A stretch of DNA of 64,000 nucleotides from contig CAJTPR010000001.1 in NCBI GenBank assembly GCA_910578275.1, positions 248,001 through 312,000 on the forward strand. Reading direction: 5' to 3'. Positions 41,323 through 50,800 of this stretch are shown one piece after another (the first letter of the stretch is position 1; each line of letters starts with the position of its first letter). The position numbers and the translations under genes were made by a program. The DNA is from an uncultured Bacteroidales bacterium (lineage in GTDB: Bacteria > Bacteroidota > Bacteroidia > Bacteroidales > P3). The notes beneath the pieces are model-generated. The model was given only the letters and a program-made list of their open reading frames with translations. It was not told where the DNA came from and did not search any database.

Positions 41323-43350
41323 ATGAAAAAAATGCTTCTGCTTCCCCTTGCCGCACTGATGGTGTGGGGAATGTCGTGCAAACCCAAACAAGTGGAAAAC
41401 ATGCAATCCCTTGACTTGTCCAACCTGGACACCAACGTCGATCCCAAGGAAAACTTCTACCAGTACGCCTGCGGCGGATGGATGGAACAGCACCCGCTTA
41501 CCGGCGAATATTCCCGCTACGGGGCTTTCGACAAGCTGGGCGAAGACAACCAGGAACAAATCAGGACGCTGATCGAAGACCTCGCCGCCCACGTCAAGGG
41601 CGCCAAAGGCGAAGCCTACCAGATCGGCACGCTTTTCAATATCGCCATGGACTCGGCCAAACGCAACGCCCAAGGCGTGGAACCCATCAAGGAAGACCTT
41701 GCCGCCGTAGCCTCCCTTTCCGACAAGGAAGAAGCTTTCGAACTGCTTTGCCGCATGCACCGGAACGTGGCCAACCCCTTCTTCGCGTTCTACGTGGCCT
41801 CCGACCCGGGCAACAGCAAGGCGAACCTTTTCCAATTGTACCAGGCCGGCACCGGACTTCCCGACCGCGACTATTACTTGGCGAAAGAGCATAAAGCCAT
41901 CCTGGATGCCTACAAGGACCACATGAAGCGCATGTTCGGCCTTTGCGGCTTCAGCCAAGAGGAAGCCGCCGCCAAGACCGACAAAGTGCTCGCGCTCGAA
42001 ACGGCGCTGGCCAAGTTCCAATACGACCGCGTCACCCTGCGCGACCCGCACAAGAGCTACAACAAGATGACGGTGGACGAATTGCAGAAGACCGTTCCCG
42101 AAATCAATTGGAACGCCTACCTGAAAAACATCTCCCCCGATTTCGAGGTGACCGAACTTTCCGCCGGACAGGTGGATTTCATGAAAGGCATGGGCAAGTT
42201 GTATGCCGCCGCCGACATGGAAACCATGAAGGCCTACCTGGAATGGAACATCATCAATTCGGCCGCTGCCGACCTGAGCGACGAACTGAACCAGGCCAAC
42301 TTCGACTTCTACGGCAAGGTGATGTCGGGCCAGACCGAAATGAAACCCCGCTGGAAACGTTGCGTAAGCGCCGTCAACGGCATGCTGGGCGAAGCGGTAG
42401 GCAAACTGTATGTGGAAAAATATTTCCCGGCCGCGGCCAAACAGCGTATCACCAAGCTGGTGGACAACATCCGCTTCGCCATGGGCGAACGCATGGCCGC
42501 CAATACATGGATGAGCGATGAGACCAAGGCCAGAGGCCAGGAAAAACTGGACGCCATCCTGGTAAAGGTAGGCTACCCCGACAAATGGAGAAGCTACGCC
42601 GACCTTGAGATCAAGGACGACAGCTACTGGGCAAACGTGAAACGTCACTCCGCCTTTGAAACCAAGTTCATGCTCGACAAGCTGGGCAAGCCCGTCGACC
42701 GCGACGAGTGGCAGATGACGCCCCAGATCGTGAACGCCTACTACAACCCCACCACCAACGAAATCTGCTTCCCGGCAGCCATCCTTCAGCCTCCTTTCTT
42801 CTATGCCAATGGCGACGACGCCATCAACTACGGCGGCATCGGCGTGGTCATCGCGCACGAACTCACGCACGGTTTCGACGACAAAGGCCGCCTCTTCGAC
42901 AAGGAAGGCAACCTCAACGACTGGTGGCAGGAACAGGACGCCGTGAATTTCGACCAACGCGCCCGCCTGCTGGTGGATCACTTCGACAAGATCGAGGTTT
43001 TCCCCGGCCTCATGGCCAACGGCTCGCTCACCTTGGGTGAGAACATCGCCGACAACGGCGGCCTCAACATCGCGTTCGCCGCCTTGCAAAAGGCCTTGCA
43101 GGAAAAACCCGAAGGCGACATCGACGGCTTCACGCCCCAACAACGTTTCTTCCTTTCATACGCCACCTTGTGGGCGTCCAACATCCGCGACGAGGAAATC
43201 AAACGCCTCACGATGCTCGACGTGCACTCCCTCGGACGCTGGCGTGTAAACGGCACGCTGCCTCACGTGGACGCGTTCCTGGAAGCGTTCGGCATCCAAG
43301 AAGGCGACCCCATGTGGCTGGCTCCCGAAAAACGTGCCCATATCTGGTAG
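41323..43350 (+). CDS. pepO: M13-family zinc metallopeptidase (neprilysin/PepO-like)
   Basis: This 675-residue endopeptidase of the neprilysin family cleaves short peptides in the periplasm or on the surface. The lipoprotein signal is MKKMLLLPLAALMVWGMSC. The family opening is DPKENFYQYACGGWMEQHPL near residue 45. The zinc site is VVIAHELTHGFDDKGRLFD with the HExxH near residue 512. The third ligand is in LTLGENIADNGGLNIAFAAL near residue 570, and the C-terminus contains VNGTLPHVDAFLEAF. The end KRAHIW is the usual near-terminal signature with W. Length is normal. A bidirectional terminator separates it from tdk. Confidence 0.96.
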   Translation: MKKMLLLPLAALMVWGMSCKPKQVENMQSLDLSNLDTNVDPKENFYQYACGGWMEQHPLTGEYSRYGAFDKLGEDNQEQIRTLIEDLAAHVKGAKGEAYQIGTLFNIAMDSAKRNAQGVEPIKEDLAAVASLSDKEEAFELLCRMHRNVANPFFAFYVASDPGNSKANLFQLYQAGTGLPDRDYYLAKEHKAILDAYKDHMKRMFGLCGFSQEEAAAKTDKVLALETALAKFQYDRVTLRDPHKSYNKMTVDELQKTVPEINWNAYLKNISPDFEVTELSAGQVDFMKGMGKLYAAADMETMKAYLEWNIINSAAADLSDELNQANFDFYGKVMSGQTEMKPRWKRCVSAVNGMLGEAVGKLYVEKYFPAAAKQRITKLVDNIRFAMGERMAANTWMSDETKARGQEKLDAILVKVGYPDKWRSYADLEIKDDSYWANVKRHSAFETKFMLDKLGKPVDRDEWQMTPQIVNAYYNPTTNEICFPAAILQPPFFYANGDDAINYGGIGVVIAHELTHGFDDKGRLFDKEGNLNDWWQEQDAVNFDQRARLLVDHFDKIEVFPGLMANGSLTLGENIADNGGLNIAFAALQKALQEKPEGDIDGFTPQQRFFLSYATLWASNIRDEEIKRLTMLDVHSLGRWRVNGTLPHVDAFLEAFGIQEGDPMWLAPEKRAHIW

Positions 43351-43366
43351 CACGTCGCCAGAACCC

Positions 43367-43408
43367 ATGAAAAAACGGGGTCCGGATATCCGGACCCCGT
43401 TTTTTCAT
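43367..43408. terminator. Perfect 42-bp palindromic bidirectional terminator
   Basis: The two 21-base halves (43367-43387 and 43388-43408) are exact inverted copies: ATGAAAAAACGGGGTCCGGA then its complement. It gives a GC-rich stem flanked by A and T tracts, so it terminates both pepO (plus) and tdk (minus). Confidence 0.92.
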
Positions 43409-43448
43409 ATTACCGTCTTCTCTTCCGCGCCAACGCCTGACTTGAAGT

Positions 43449-44027
43449 TCATCTTCCCGTGGCCTTGATGTAGCAGGCCCTGCAAAGCGGTTCATACGCT
43501 TCCGTCTCGCCGAGCTGGACAAGGTTCCTGCTGCCCGAGAACCGATGGGAATATTGGGCGGGATTGCCGCAATGGACGCAGACGGCATGCACTTTGGTGA
43601 CCGACTCGGCAACGGCCATCAAGGCCGGCATGGGACCGAAAGGCTTTCCTTCGTAGTCCATGTCCAGACCCGCCACGATCACGCGGATACCCTGGTCGGC
43701 CAGGCGACCGCAGACATCGACCAGTTCGCTGTCGAAAAACTGCGCCTCGTCTATGGCCACCACCTCGGCATCGCTCACATGCAACAGGATTTCGGACGCG
43801 CTCTGCACCGGCAGCGAATCCACCGCCTTCTCATCGTGCGAGACCACGCGGACCACATCGTAACGCGTATCGATGGCCGGCTTGAAGATCTCCACTTTCT
43901 GCCGGGCGAAGCGGGCACGTTTCAACCGCCTTATCAGTTCTTCGGTCTTGCCCGAAAACATGGAGCCGCAAATGACCTCGATGCCGCCCGTGGGGCGACG
44001 GACCCAGTCCGAACCGTCAAAATACAT
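43449..44027 (-). CDS. tdk: Thymidine kinase
   Basis: This type II thymidine kinase of 192 residues phosphorylates thymidine for the salvage pathway. The Walker A is [18 protein letters not shown] near residue 24, and the Walker B/catalytic segment is [14 protein letters not shown] near residue 95. The zinc-binding cysteines are in [14 protein letters not shown] and [13 protein letters not shown]. The thymidine-binding lasso YEGKPFGPM is present. Length matches the bacterial family. It is convergent with pepO across a shared terminator, and its upstream side faces the 44134 gene. A -7-like element GACCTTTGC (one mismatch in TA) reads toward it near 44080. Confidence 0.96.
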   Translation of the reverse strand: MYFDGSDWVRRPTGGIEVICGSMFSGKTEELIRRLKRARFARQKVEIFKPAIDTRYDVVRVVSHDEKAVDSLPVQSASEILLHVSDAEVVAIDEAQFFDSELVDVCGRLADQGIRVIVAGLDMDYEGKPFGPMPALMAVAESVTKVHAVCVHCGNPAQYSHRFSGSRNLVQLGETEAYEPLCRACYIKATGR

Positions 44028-44133
44028 GATTTCCTGTCAACTCTTTTGTGTTTACAACTAAGCCTTCGGTCATGATGGACCTTTGCGAAATTACAACTAA
44101 TTTGCAGATGCGGAATTTTAATTTGTCGTGCCC

Positions 44134-45177
44134 ATGAAAAACAAGGAGTTGCAATTCCAACTCATCGAAAAACTGGATCGCGTGGTGGTCGCCGTGGAAG
44201 ACCTGGTCACCGCCCAGGCCGTCACGCGCGGCGGAGTGGAAAGCCTCAAGACCGATCTGGACAACCTGCTCAAGGTCGTCCTCGAAATAGAAAAAAACGA
44301 ATTCGATTCCCCCGAAGATACCGTGCGGAAAATGAAAGATTCGGTGGAAGAACTCAAAAAGAAACTTTCTTTCCTTGAAAACGGACCGGAAACGGACATG
44401 GACATCGTTCCCCGGACGGAAACAAGGAACGAGGCCGCGGCGACGCAAACGGATCCCGTAAACGAAACCGGGACACTCCCCGAAACGGAAACCACGCCGG
44501 ATTCCGGAATCCAGGATACGTCCTTGGCCGACATGGAATCCGAAAAAAAGACGGAACCGGAAGAAAGGACGGAGACGACGACCGAACCCGGACCGCGACC
44601 CATGCCCGAACCCGACTTGTCGGAATTCATCATGCGGCCCGACGACGAACCCACCTCCTACGTGACCAGCCTTACCGCCATGGCACAGGCGCAGGCAGGA
44701 GAACAAGACATGTCGCAGGTGGCGGTTTCCTCCACAGCCATGCCCGACGAGAAAGTGGTGAAACAGGTGGAACAGCGTTCCGACATCTTCACCAAGCTCA
44801 AGGAAACGGAAAGCCTGTCGGTTCCTCATGAACAGAACGCGCTCAAGTCGCTGGTCGACCGCCTCAAGGCCGGCAAGACGGTAAACGACGCCTACCAGCC
44901 CGCTTCGGGCGACATCCGCTCGTGCATCGGCATCAACGAGAAATTCCTCTTCGTCAACGAACTGTTCAAAGGCAACATCAAGGAATACGCTGACATGCTG
45001 CAAGGATTGGACGAGGCCTCGAACGAAGAAGATATGAACCGCGTGATACTGCCCTTGCGGGAGAAACACGCTTGGAACGAACAATCCCTGGCGTACCTGA
45101 CACTTTCGGACATCCTTAGGAAGAAATTCGGCTGCGTGCCCCGGACCGATCGGGACCAAGCGGCCAATCTTTCATAA
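44134..45177 (+). CDS. Conserved-looking protein with disordered acidic middle
   Basis: This 347-residue protein is unlike any family I can name. The N-terminal 85 residues form helices with heptad character (MKNKELQFQLIEKLDRVVVA, RKMKDSVEELKKKLSFLENG). Residues about 90-170 are low-complexity, rich in E, T and P, and probably disordered. Residues 230-347 are a compact domain (AYQPASGDIRSCIGINEKFL, FVNELFKGNIKEYADML). The ATG at 44134 is chosen over the GTG at 44128, which adds two residues. The stop is 4 bases before gmk, so it is cotranslated with it. A cytoplasmic role linked to gmk/nadD is only inferred from position. Confidence 0.7.
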   Translation: MKNKELQFQLIEKLDRVVVAVEDLVTAQAVTRGGVESLKTDLDNLLKVVLEIEKNEFDSPEDTVRKMKDSVEELKKKLSFLENGPETDMDIVPRTETRNEAAATQTDPVNETGTLPETETTPDSGIQDTSLADMESEKKTEPEERTETTTEPGPRPMPEPDLSEFIMRPDDEPTSYVTSLTAMAQAQAGEQDMSQVAVSSTAMPDEKVVKQVEQRSDIFTKLKETESLSVPHEQNALKSLVDRLKAGKTVNDAYQPASGDIRSCIGINEKFLFVNELFKGNIKEYADMLQGLDEASNEEDMNRVILPLREKHAWNEQSLAYLTLSDILRKKFGCVPRTDRDQAANLS

Positions 45178-45181
45178 CGAC

Positions 45182-45760
45182 ATGGAAAACAACGGCAAAC
45201 TCATCATCTTTTCCGCTCCTTCCGGCTCAGGGAAGACCACGATCGTGCACGAACTCCTGAAGCGGTTTCCGGCCTTGCGCTTTTCGGTTTCCGCCACCTC
45301 GCGCGCCATGCGTCCGGGCGAACAAGACGGAAAGGACTATCATTTCCTTTCGGCGGACGAATTCAAGCGGTATCGCGACCAAGGAAAGTTCCTCGAATGG
45401 GAAGAAGTCTATCCCGACCAGTTTTACGGCACGCTCATGAGCGAAGTGGAAAGGATATGGAACGAAGGGGGACACGTGGTCTTCGACGTGGACGTGAAAG
45501 GCGGGCTGAACATAAAGCGCAAGTTTCCCGAACGCACGTTGGCCGTCTTCGTGTCTCCGCCCTCGCTGGAAGAACTCGAGAACCGCCTGCGCAAACGCGG
45601 CACCGAAACGGAGGAAAGCCTCAAGAAACGGGTGGGAAAGGCCGGAAAGGAAATGGAATCGGCTCCCTTGTTCGACCGGATCGTCGTGAACGACAACCTG
45701 GAAAAAGCAATCGAAGAAACACGGCTCCTCGTGGAAAAATTTCTCCAAAAGCCGATTTGA
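45182..45760 (+). CDS. gmk: Guanylate kinase
   Basis: This 192-residue enzyme phosphorylates GMP to GDP. The P-loop is IFSAPSGSGKTTIVHEL at residues 9-25. The GMP-binding region has FSVSATSRAMRPGEQDGKDY, and the later segment FLEWEEVYPDQFYGT is the usual GMP-binding loop. The lid is RGTETEESLKKRVGKAGKEM. Length is normal for bacteria. It starts 4 bases after the upstream unknown gene and is 19 bases before nadD; the three form one operon. Confidence 0.97.
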   Translation: MENNGKLIIFSAPSGSGKTTIVHELLKRFPALRFSVSATSRAMRPGEQDGKDYHFLSADEFKRYRDQGKFLEWEEVYPDQFYGTLMSEVERIWNEGGHVVFDVDVKGGLNIKRKFPERTLAVFVSPPSLEELENRLRKRGTETEESLKKRVGKAGKEMESAPLFDRIVVNDNLEKAIEETRLLVEKFLQKPI

Positions 45761-45779
45761 CGACTTCAAACGTTTCCCG

Positions 45780-46376
45780 ATGCCGACGGTCATCCTTTAT
45801 TTCGGGTCGTTCAATCCCGTGCACAACGGCCATATCGCGCTGGCAAGGACCGTCGCGGCCCTTTACCGGGCCCAAGTATGGTTCGTGCTTTCACCGCAAA
45901 GCCCTTTCAAGCGAAACGACGGATTATGGCCGGAAGGAACACGCGCGTACCTGTTGGAACAAGCCCTCCGCCCTCTGGCCGAACTCAAGTTCTGCGATGT
46001 CGAGCTGCACCTTCCTAAACCCTCCTATACGATCGACACCCTGCGCCACCTCCAAGGGCGGTATCCCCATGTCCGCTTCATGATCCTCATGGGCGAAGAC
46101 AACCTTTACGGTTTGCCTGCATGGAAAGAATCCGAAGAAATACTGGACCGTTACCCGATCCTGGTCTATCCGCGGCAAAGCAAGGAAAAAACCGTTCCGG
46201 GACAAGACCGCTTGCTTGTCCCGGAACGATCCGGCGATAAGATAACTTTTCTGGAAAACCTTCCGCTCCTGGATATTTCCTCCACCGGGATACGGCAAAG
46301 GCTGGCGAAAGGGAAAGACATTTCGAATCTGGTTCCTTGGCAGGTCTCCGAACTTGACAGCCTGCCCCTTTCCTAA
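45780..46376 (+). CDS. nadD: Nicotinate-nucleotide adenylyltransferase
   Basis: This 198-residue enzyme makes deamido-NAD from nicotinate mononucleotide and ATP. The nucleotidyltransferase motif LYFGSFNPVHNGHIALA is at residues 6-22, with the catalytic GSFNPxHNGH. MILMGEDNLYGLPAWKE near residue 100 and ISSTGIRQRLAKGKDI near residue 172 are the NadD signature segments. Length is normal. It is the last gene of the operon with gmk. Its last four bases overlap the end of apt on the other strand, with no terminator visible between them. Confidence 0.95.
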   Translation: MPTVILYFGSFNPVHNGHIALARTVAALYRAQVWFVLSPQSPFKRNDGLWPEGTRAYLLEQALRPLAELKFCDVELHLPKPSYTIDTLRHLQGRYPHVRFMILMGEDNLYGLPAWKESEEILDRYPILVYPRQSKEKTVPGQDRLLVPERSGDKITFLENLPLLDISSTGIRQRLAKGKDISNLVPWQVSELDSLPLS

Positions 46377-46900
46377 TATTTCAACAAAGAGAACACCTCA
46401 TAGTCCGGACCGATCTTGGTTCGGCCGTTCAATGCCTCCAATTCAAGCAGATAGCAAATCTTCACGTCCGTGACGCCCAATTGCTTGACAAGTTCCAGCG
46501 CCGCCACCGTGGTGCCGCCGGTAGCCAGCAGGTCGTCGTGAAGAAGCACCTTGTCCTTGGGCGTCAAGGCGTCCTTGTGGATTTCTATGCTGTCCTGCCC
46601 GTACTCCAGCTGATAGGAATACGAAAGCTTCTCGGCCGGCAACTTGCCTTTCTTGCGCACCGGCACGAATCCCGCATTCAGCTTGTATGCCAGGATGCTT
46701 CCGAAAATAAAGCCCCTCGATTCGATCCCCACCACCTTGGTGATGCCTTTTCCCGCATAACGCTGCACCAGCAAGTCGGTGGCCATCTCCACGGAACGGG
46801 GATCCTTGAAAAGCGTGGTAAGGTCGCGGAACAATATGCCCCGGGTGGGGAAATCCTGTATTTCACGGACCTGCTGCTTCAAATACTCTATGCGTTCCAT
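46373..46900 (-). CDS. apt: Adenine phosphoribosyltransferase
   Basis: This 175-residue purine-salvage enzyme converts adenine and PRPP to AMP. It opens IEYLKQQVREIQDFPTRGIL and has the adenine-binding VVGIESRGFIFGSILAYKL near residue 55. The PRPP-binding motif VLLHDDLLATGGTTVAALEL is near residue 122. Length is normal. It is downstream of ferritin on the same strand, separated by a hairpin, and converges with nadD with a 4-base overlap. Confidence 0.96.
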   Translation of the reverse strand: MERIEYLKQQVREIQDFPTRGILFRDLTTLFKDPRSVEMATDLLVQRYAGKGITKVVGIESRGFIFGSILAYKLNAGFVPVRKKGKLPAEKLSYSYQLEYGQDSIEIHKDALTPKDKVLLHDDLLATGGTTVAALELVKQLGVTDVKICYLLELEALNGRTKIGPDYEVFSLLKY

Positions 46901-46915
46901 ATCCTTTTACATTTC

Positions 46916-46948
46916 AAATGCCAAGGAGAGATCCCCTCCTTGGCATTT
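46916..46948 (-). terminator. Hairpin between ferritin and apt
   Basis: A 13-bp stem, AAATGCCAAGGAG (46916-46928) with CTCCTTGGCATTT (46936-46948), lies between the ferritin stop and the apt start. On the minus strand the T run is short (ATTTGAAA), so it may act as a partial terminator for ferritin. Confidence 0.65.
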
Positions 46949-46974
46949 TTATTTCAGTCCTTGTTTGTCGTCGG

Positions 46975-47460
46975 TTACTGGCGTTCACCGAACTTGGCGT
47001 CCAGCTGGAAAAGCGCGGTTTCCCCGAACTTTTCGATCTTGGAAACGATGTCGGACGCCGTGGCTTCTTCTTCCACTTGCTCGCGAACGAACTGCCAGAA
47101 AAAGTCTTCGCTGGCCTTGTCCTTGTCGGCAACGGCCATGTCGAGCAACTTGTTGATCATCTCCGAAACGCGACATTCGTGTTCATAAACGGCCTTGAAC
47201 ATGTCGGACAACGTCTTCCAGCTTCCCGGCACTTCGTCGATCTTGCTCACTTTGGCCGTTCCTCCGCGTTGAATGAGGAAGTCCGCCATCATATGGGCAT
47301 GTTCCGTTTCTTCGGCCGCCTGTTTCTTGAGCCAGCTGCCGAAACCGCCGAAGCCTTCCTTGGCACAGAAGAACGACATGGAAGTGTACAAGTTGGCCGA
47401 CCACATTTCGGCGGCTATCTGTCCGTTGAGGGCCTTTTCAAGTTTTTTTGAAATCACCAT
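46975..47460 (-). CDS. ftnA: Ferritin, non-heme iron storage
   Basis: This 161-residue ferritin oxidizes and stores iron in a 24-subunit shell. The four-helix pattern is intact: ALNGQIAAEMWSANLYTSMS (helix A with the first glutamate ligand), KKQAAEETEHAHMMADFLI (helix B with ExxH at the ferroxidase centre), the BC crossover KVSKIDEVPGSWKTLSDMF, and FVREQVEEEATASDIVSKIE (helix D ligand region). No heme-binding methionine typical of bacterioferritin is evident. Length is normal. The gene symbol reflects family, not proof of orthology. Confidence 0.94.
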   Translation of the reverse strand: MVISKKLEKALNGQIAAEMWSANLYTSMSFFCAKEGFGGFGSWLKKQAAEETEHAHMMADFLIQRGGTAKVSKIDEVPGSWKTLSDMFKAVYEHECRVSEMINKLLDMAVADKDKASEDFFWQFVREQVEEEATASDIVSKIEKFGETALFQLDAKFGERQ

Positions 47461-47833
47461 GGCTTTAATTTTTTAATGATACTCCGTGTTCCCGTTTCCC
47501 GAACCGGCGGGAAGCGGAACGCGGAAGCGAATTTACGCAAAAAAGCGATACAGGACAATCGAGCCCCACCTCCATGAAAAAACATTGTCCCGGCCGTCCC
47601 GCCAGCGCGAGCGCCCCATCCTACGCATACCAAGGACGACGGCAACAAGCTCACCGTCAAATCATCTCGAAAGAAAAGAATCATCCGGAAACGGGAAATC
47701 GAACGAGAAAAAAATATTTTCGCCGATTCAAGGAATTGTATTATTTTAGTGCGACATTATCGGGACACAAACATTCTTTATCACGAAAGAAAACAGGATA
47801 AATCAACAATAACCAATCAAAACCAACCAAAAC
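47461..47833. other. Intergenic region between ferritin and the large T9SS gene
   Basis: These 373 bases separate two divergent genes and should hold both promoters. An AT-rich stretch at about 47700-47820 precedes the large secreted-protein gene. I saw no convincing gene, hairpin or full -7/-33 promoter pair. Confidence 0.5.
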
Positions 47834-50800
47834 ATGAAGAAATCCACAATCAGATGCATGGCAGGAAGCTTGTCATTCCTGCTATGGGCGGCCATAGGGT
47901 TCGCCCAACCCTCGGTCACGTTCAATCCGCCGGGCGGAACCACGGTGAAACCCGGAACCCAAATCACCGTGACCATTGACAATTACGACTATGCCGAAGG
48001 CTATTACAAATGGAAAACGGGCACCAGCGTCGAAGCGATCGGGAACATAACGTCCGACGACAAGAACCACACACAACCCATTATCATATCTGAGGAAGAA
48101 CCGGCACTCAAGATAGCCTTGGTGAACGAGGAATTCGACTTGGATCCCGATCTTGTCTTCACGGCCACCTACATCGTGGATGAAAATGCGGGAGACATCG
48201 AAAAACCCAAAGCCGACCTTCCCCTCTTCGAACCGGGGACGAGTGCCGTATTGGAGGGTACGAAAATAAGAATCCGCCCCGTCAACGAGACTTGGATCGC
48301 CGTCGGGCAGACCAAACCGGAAACGGGCTATGTACTTAACGACAATGTCGGCGACCAAGCCGTGTCCATCCTTACGATAACGGAAAACAAGACCATCTGG
48401 GCGTTTACCCGAAAAGACGGATATTCCAATTCCGACACGGTTTCGGCCACGTACGTCCTCAAGTCCGGCGCTCCGACCTTCACACCCGCCGCTTCTTCCC
48501 TCGAAAGCGGCGAGACGGTGACGATCAAGGCCGCCGAAGGCGTCACGGATGCCAAGATCTTCTATGCCACGGGCGAGGACAAGTCCGCGCGCTACACGGA
48601 ATATGCCGGTCCGATCGTCATCACGCAAGACACGACGATCCGGGCCTATGTGGTGGAAAACGGCAAAGTGTCCTCCGACACGGTTTCGGCCGCCTACACC
48701 GTGACCGACCTCACGCCCGCAAACCCTGACAAGGCCACGATCCGCCTGGTCGTGGACGGAACGAACGTCCCTTACAGGGATCGCAACCAATACCAGATCC
48801 TGCTTGACTCGGCGCACATGCTCGTGGACACCTACAAGGACGACATCGAAGGCTACACCATCGACCAAAGCCTCCTGCCCCGCCTGTACGCGGCGGCGGA
48901 CGCGACGCTTCCCGCCGGTCTGAGCGCCGAGAACATGGCCACCGGCGTGGATATAGACCAGCAAGACTCCATTGTCGTCGAACCGGGCGTCTATGACATG
49001 CTCCTTTTCCAATCCTACCACATGTCCTGGCTGGAAAAGGACGCCTTGCGCGCCGTTTACGACGGTGAAGGCACCGGCAAATATTTTTATCTGGACAATC
49101 TCTCGTTGATGGCAGGGAAAACCTACATCGTCCGCGTGACTTTCGATGCTTACGGCGCCCATGCCGTCTTTTCGGCCTTTACCGACCTGCAACTTGTCGA
49201 AGTATCGGGTGAAAGCAAACCCTCCTGCGAACTGGACGAATCGGCCATAAGCCTTTCCATCGCCAACGTCGGTATCAATGACGTGAAAAGATATGATGTC
49301 TATTACACCACGGGCAACAATGACACGGTAACGGAAACGGTCGATGAAACCTTGGCCGCCGGCACCTCCACCCTGTATACTTTCCGGCAAAGACTCGCCT
49401 TGGAAGAGGGAAAGACAACCATCGTCCAGGCCGGAATCCTGCTGCCCGACGACGACATGCTGTCAAACAACACCGGCCGGTACACGGCTTTCCGCGGCAA
49501 AACGAGCACGCTCCCGACCCGGATCGAGACAGGAAGCATGCACTCGGCCAAGGCAAACGACTGGACGCTGGATGAAAAGGGCGCCCTGGTCGCATCCAAA
49601 AACGCCTCCACGCCCGTCTTTTCCACTTGTTTCCAGGTGGAAAGCGCCGGAACCTACCGTTTGTCGTACGAGAACATCTGCGGCAGGTTCGTCCAGGATC
49701 CCTCCGGCACCATCTACGTGAACAATGTGGACGTCTACAAGATCCGGGCGGGGAAGACCTCCGAGGATTGGGGAACATGGCCGGTCATCATGGCCGACTC
49801 CGCCATCGTCGGATCGTCGAACCATGATGAATTCGACATCAAGGAAATCAAGTTCGACATCGCCGAACCCGGCCGCTACGCGTTCTGCATCTACGCCGAA
49901 CGTGTCAATGACGAAGACAACCTCAAGTTCCGCAACCTGCATGTGGAAAAGATGGAATCTTCCGCCGCACGCCTGAACGGATTCAGGCTGCATTCGCCAC
50001 GCATCGTGCCGCAAGACTGGGCCGAAGCCACATGGCAGGCCGCCGTGAACATCGAAAACCGCGGACTGGAAAAACTTGAAGACGCCGCCTTGGCCGTATC
50101 GGTAAACGGACGCGAAGCCATGCGCCGCGCTTTCTCGTTGGACATCGACGCCAAGGAAGATTTCGTATTGGACGTGCCCGTATCGGGATTCAAGGCGAAC
50201 GACACCATCAGGGTCACGGGCGAAGTGTTTGCAGGAGAAACTTCCATCAGCAAGGCCCAAGCCGTTCCCGCAGCCGTCATCGTGTCGAAAGACGTGGCCG
50301 CGTTCGACCACCTGACCGACTTCACCGACATGGAGACCCTGCAAGGATATGTCGGAGGCAAGATCGGGCTGATTTTCCCCGTGGTGATGAAAGACACGCT
50401 GACCGCCGTTTCCTGCGCCTGGGGCGCCATGGACGAGAACATGGACGTCATTATCGCCATCCACCAGGTAACGGTCGACAACGGTATCGTCTCCTTGGGA
50501 AAAACCATTTACGAAAAAACGGAACGCAGGGGCATGGCAGGCGGGATGGCCGTTTACAATACGCCCGCTTTCCTGCTTGAACCCGGCAACTATTTCATCT
50601 CGGTGGAACCCGGAAGTGCGAAAAACTTCAAATTGGCGATGGACTTGAACCCCGAGGGCGGATTCCATGTACTCGACGTACTTGAAGGCAGCTGGAAATA
50701 CATGACCCAGGCCGGCTACCCCGTCATCCGGGCCCTGTTCGGTTCCGACGGAAAGCCGACTTCCAAGGATGCCGAAATATCCGCCATTACCAAACCTGTG

